Below, piece by piece: positions 62,401-64,000 of a stretch of DNA of 64,000 bases; position 1 is the first letter of the stretch; every line of letters begins with the position of its first letter. The notes below the pieces were generated by a model. That model was not told where the DNA came from. It saw nothing but the letters and a program-made list of their open reading frames with translations, and ran no database searches. The stretch is from Cruorifilaria tuberocauda. Its lineage: Eukaryota; Nematoda; Chromadorea; Rhabditida; Onchocercidae. The stretch covers positions 310,001 to 374,000 of the forward strand of contig JABVXU010000015.1 of the NCBI GenBank assembly GCA_013365365.1, read 5' to 3'. Position numbers and translations under genes: made by a program.

Positions 62401-63971
62401 ATTCTTTATATCTTATAATGAAGTTCACAGTTTTGTTTATTTCTTCTATCAACTTTATTGTAGAGAAGAGGTCAAAATGTTAACTCTAAAGTTAGACAGA
62501 GCAGAGAAGGAGCGCATGGAATATTTTGATAAAGTTCAAGAATCTGAGAATCGATATTCAGAAGAACGCAGGCGTTCCCGAAAACTCCTGAATGAAGTGG
62601 AATGTCTGAAAAGACGACTTGTACTGGAACAGAAGAAGAGTTCCAATAATGCACTCTCGAAAGCACTTATGTCTTCAAAAGGTTTAACATTTCTGTTTCA
62701 TCTTAAAATTAGAAGTGTTTTTTATTTTGACTTTATATGATTTATTCGGCAAGTTTTATTTCACATGGTATGGAATAGTTATTTTTCTTTGCATATTTAA
62801 CTTAATATTATTGATGATTTTAGAAATCCTATCAGAAAAGATTACTGACTTCAACGAAAAAATTGCTAATATCAATCAAATTGATGGAGATGATCCAATT
62901 ATCAGCGAAATTCAAAGCTCATTTACACTATCGAATTGCTCTCTAGCATCTGCCAAGCGTCCATTGAGGAAAGAAGAAATCGCGAATATTGCGAGTGGTA
63001 TTTTGCTTTAAGTCTTATACATTTCTAGCAAATTTGTACCATATCGATCGATTTATTGATTTAGATGTGCCTAAGTCATTCTGTGAATGTTCAGATGGCT
63101 TTACAATACCTCAATTAAATGTATTACGCTGTTCACATTTTGAGTAAAAAAATATAATTTTTTTTTCGGGCCACGAACAGCTGAAGAAGAGAATTGAAGA
63201 TTTTACACTGTTTTAATGGTTATTTGAAATCATTGATGGATAGCTATTTGTATGATTAAGCTGAATTTCTTACATCTCTATGTACTTACTTTATTAGATA
63301 CAGGCAAGTCATTAGAAGACTGCTTTATAAAGATGACCTACATATTCGCTTAATAAAGTCAGTGGATTGCAGTTCTTTAGACTTAATTTTAATTATTTTC
63401 AAGGAATAAAAACAATTCCCACTGAATTTGCATCTGATAATGATCAAAATGAAGCACCGCATGTATTGTTTGAGTTAAAAAAACCACCAAATACTGGCAA
63501 TAAGGAAATGTCTACTGAGAAGCGATCGAAATTTCAAGTTTGTTAACTTAGTTAGCTTATTGTGATTAGACTACAGCAAAACATATTTGTATTTAAATCT
63601 CTTTGGAATGATAATGATTAGATGCAGTACTTCACTTAAAGGAAAACATGGTAATCAGTCATCTTATGACTTACAATCTTTTATCAGTGGGCGGTATAGC
63701 TTAAAAACTTTTGTATTATTTTACTTAGAAAAAAAATGTAGTAACGCTTATCTAGTTTGCAATTCTTCGCTAATAGAATTAAACTTCTTCAACGATTGAT
63801 TTTTTAGAGTATCTTGTGGAAAACAAATTTTTTTGGAATTCTTTTTCTTTTCAGTTGCGAGATGAAGGATTTAGTCAGTCGGCAACGGATCAGGCCAAAA
63901 ATTTGCGTTTGAGACGACCAAAACCACAACGAAGAATAATGAGAAGGGTTTGTGTGAATTTGCCTATATAA
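59418..63971 (+). CDS. spdl-1: Spindly-like coiled-coil kinetochore/dynein adaptor
   Basis: Twelve exons (59418-59443, 59797-59926, 60125-60286, 60693-60869, 60984-61133, 61254-61397, 61553-61712, 62010-62181, 62464-62681, 62824-62997, 63404-63537, 63855-63971) join in phase into 587 residues; human Spindly is about 605. Long heptad-rich coiled coils fill residues about 10-430. At residues 257-290 lies GNSMFFEFVDERVKLEKDL, which aligns without gaps to the Spindly box (N-S-[LM]-F-x-E ... [DE]-x-R). In the family this box contacts the dynactin pointed end, and the protein brings dynein to kinetochores. SALGEENL near residue 44 lies where the CC1 box is expected but departs from AAxxG. The C-terminus is basic and ends VCVNLPI, without a farnesylation CAAX. 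A GT at the end of the last exon leaves open a further exon outside the window. Confidence 0.78.
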
Positions 63972-64000
63972 AAGTTAATTATTAAAGAATTAGCCTACGG

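Overview
The window looks like nuclear DNA of a nematode, most likely a filarial or other spirurid worm. It is very AT-rich, and genes are split into many short exons by introns with (T)TTTCAG-type acceptors. Several genes have an acceptor just upstream of the ATG, as expected for spliced-leader trans-splicing. An exact copy of the 22-nt nematode SL1 leader lies at 40053-40074. No bacterial, plasmid or phage features were seen. The species call is inference. Exon models were built by hand from splice sites, reading phase and family similarity.

Layout. 1345-4003 (+): mitochondrial carrier of the SLC25A51 (NAD+ carrier) type, six exons. 4-27 kb: mostly non-coding, with a small two-exon secreted/membrane protein gene (10966-12805, +). 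The same stretch holds a scatter of well-bounded phase-0 exons (9744-19745) and two candidate first exons (21059, 25096), which probably belong to the next gene. 27445-31217 (+): SH3-DH-PH Rho-family exchange factor of the ASEF/SPATA13/ARHGEF4/collybistin group. 33025-37633 (-): ABCF1-type twin-ATPase translation protein, 16 exons. 38044-43365 (-): WDR36/UTP21 small-subunit processome WD-repeat protein, 13 exons; it reads toward abcf-1 with only 410 bp between, so the two may be an operon. 46907-50151 (+): innexin, ten exons. 52572-56004 (+): secreted class 3 lipase with an unusual Thr/Ala/Asp-rich tail, seven exons. 59418-63971 (+): coiled-coil protein with a Spindly box, probably the Spindly/SPDL-1 kinetochore dynein adaptor, twelve exons.

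Most of these are unrelated housekeeping or cell-biology genes (NAD+ import, ribosome biogenesis, translation, gap junctions, cytoskeleton, mitosis) plus a secreted hydrolase. The WDR36-abcf-1 pair is the only functional neighbourhood suggested by position, since both act in making or using ribosomes.

Most notable: (i) a dispersed repeat present twice in opposite orientation (15599-16070 and 39675-40117) that carries SL1 inside it, exact in one copy and 20/22 in the other; (ii) an apparent one-base frameshift in the WDR36 gene near 38460, otherwise collinear with its family; (iii) the low-complexity acidic, Thr-rich lipase tail; (iv) a perfect 22-bp hairpin just behind the lipase stop codon; (v) unassigned exons upstream of the Rho GEF, two of which share a G-x-I-R-R motif.
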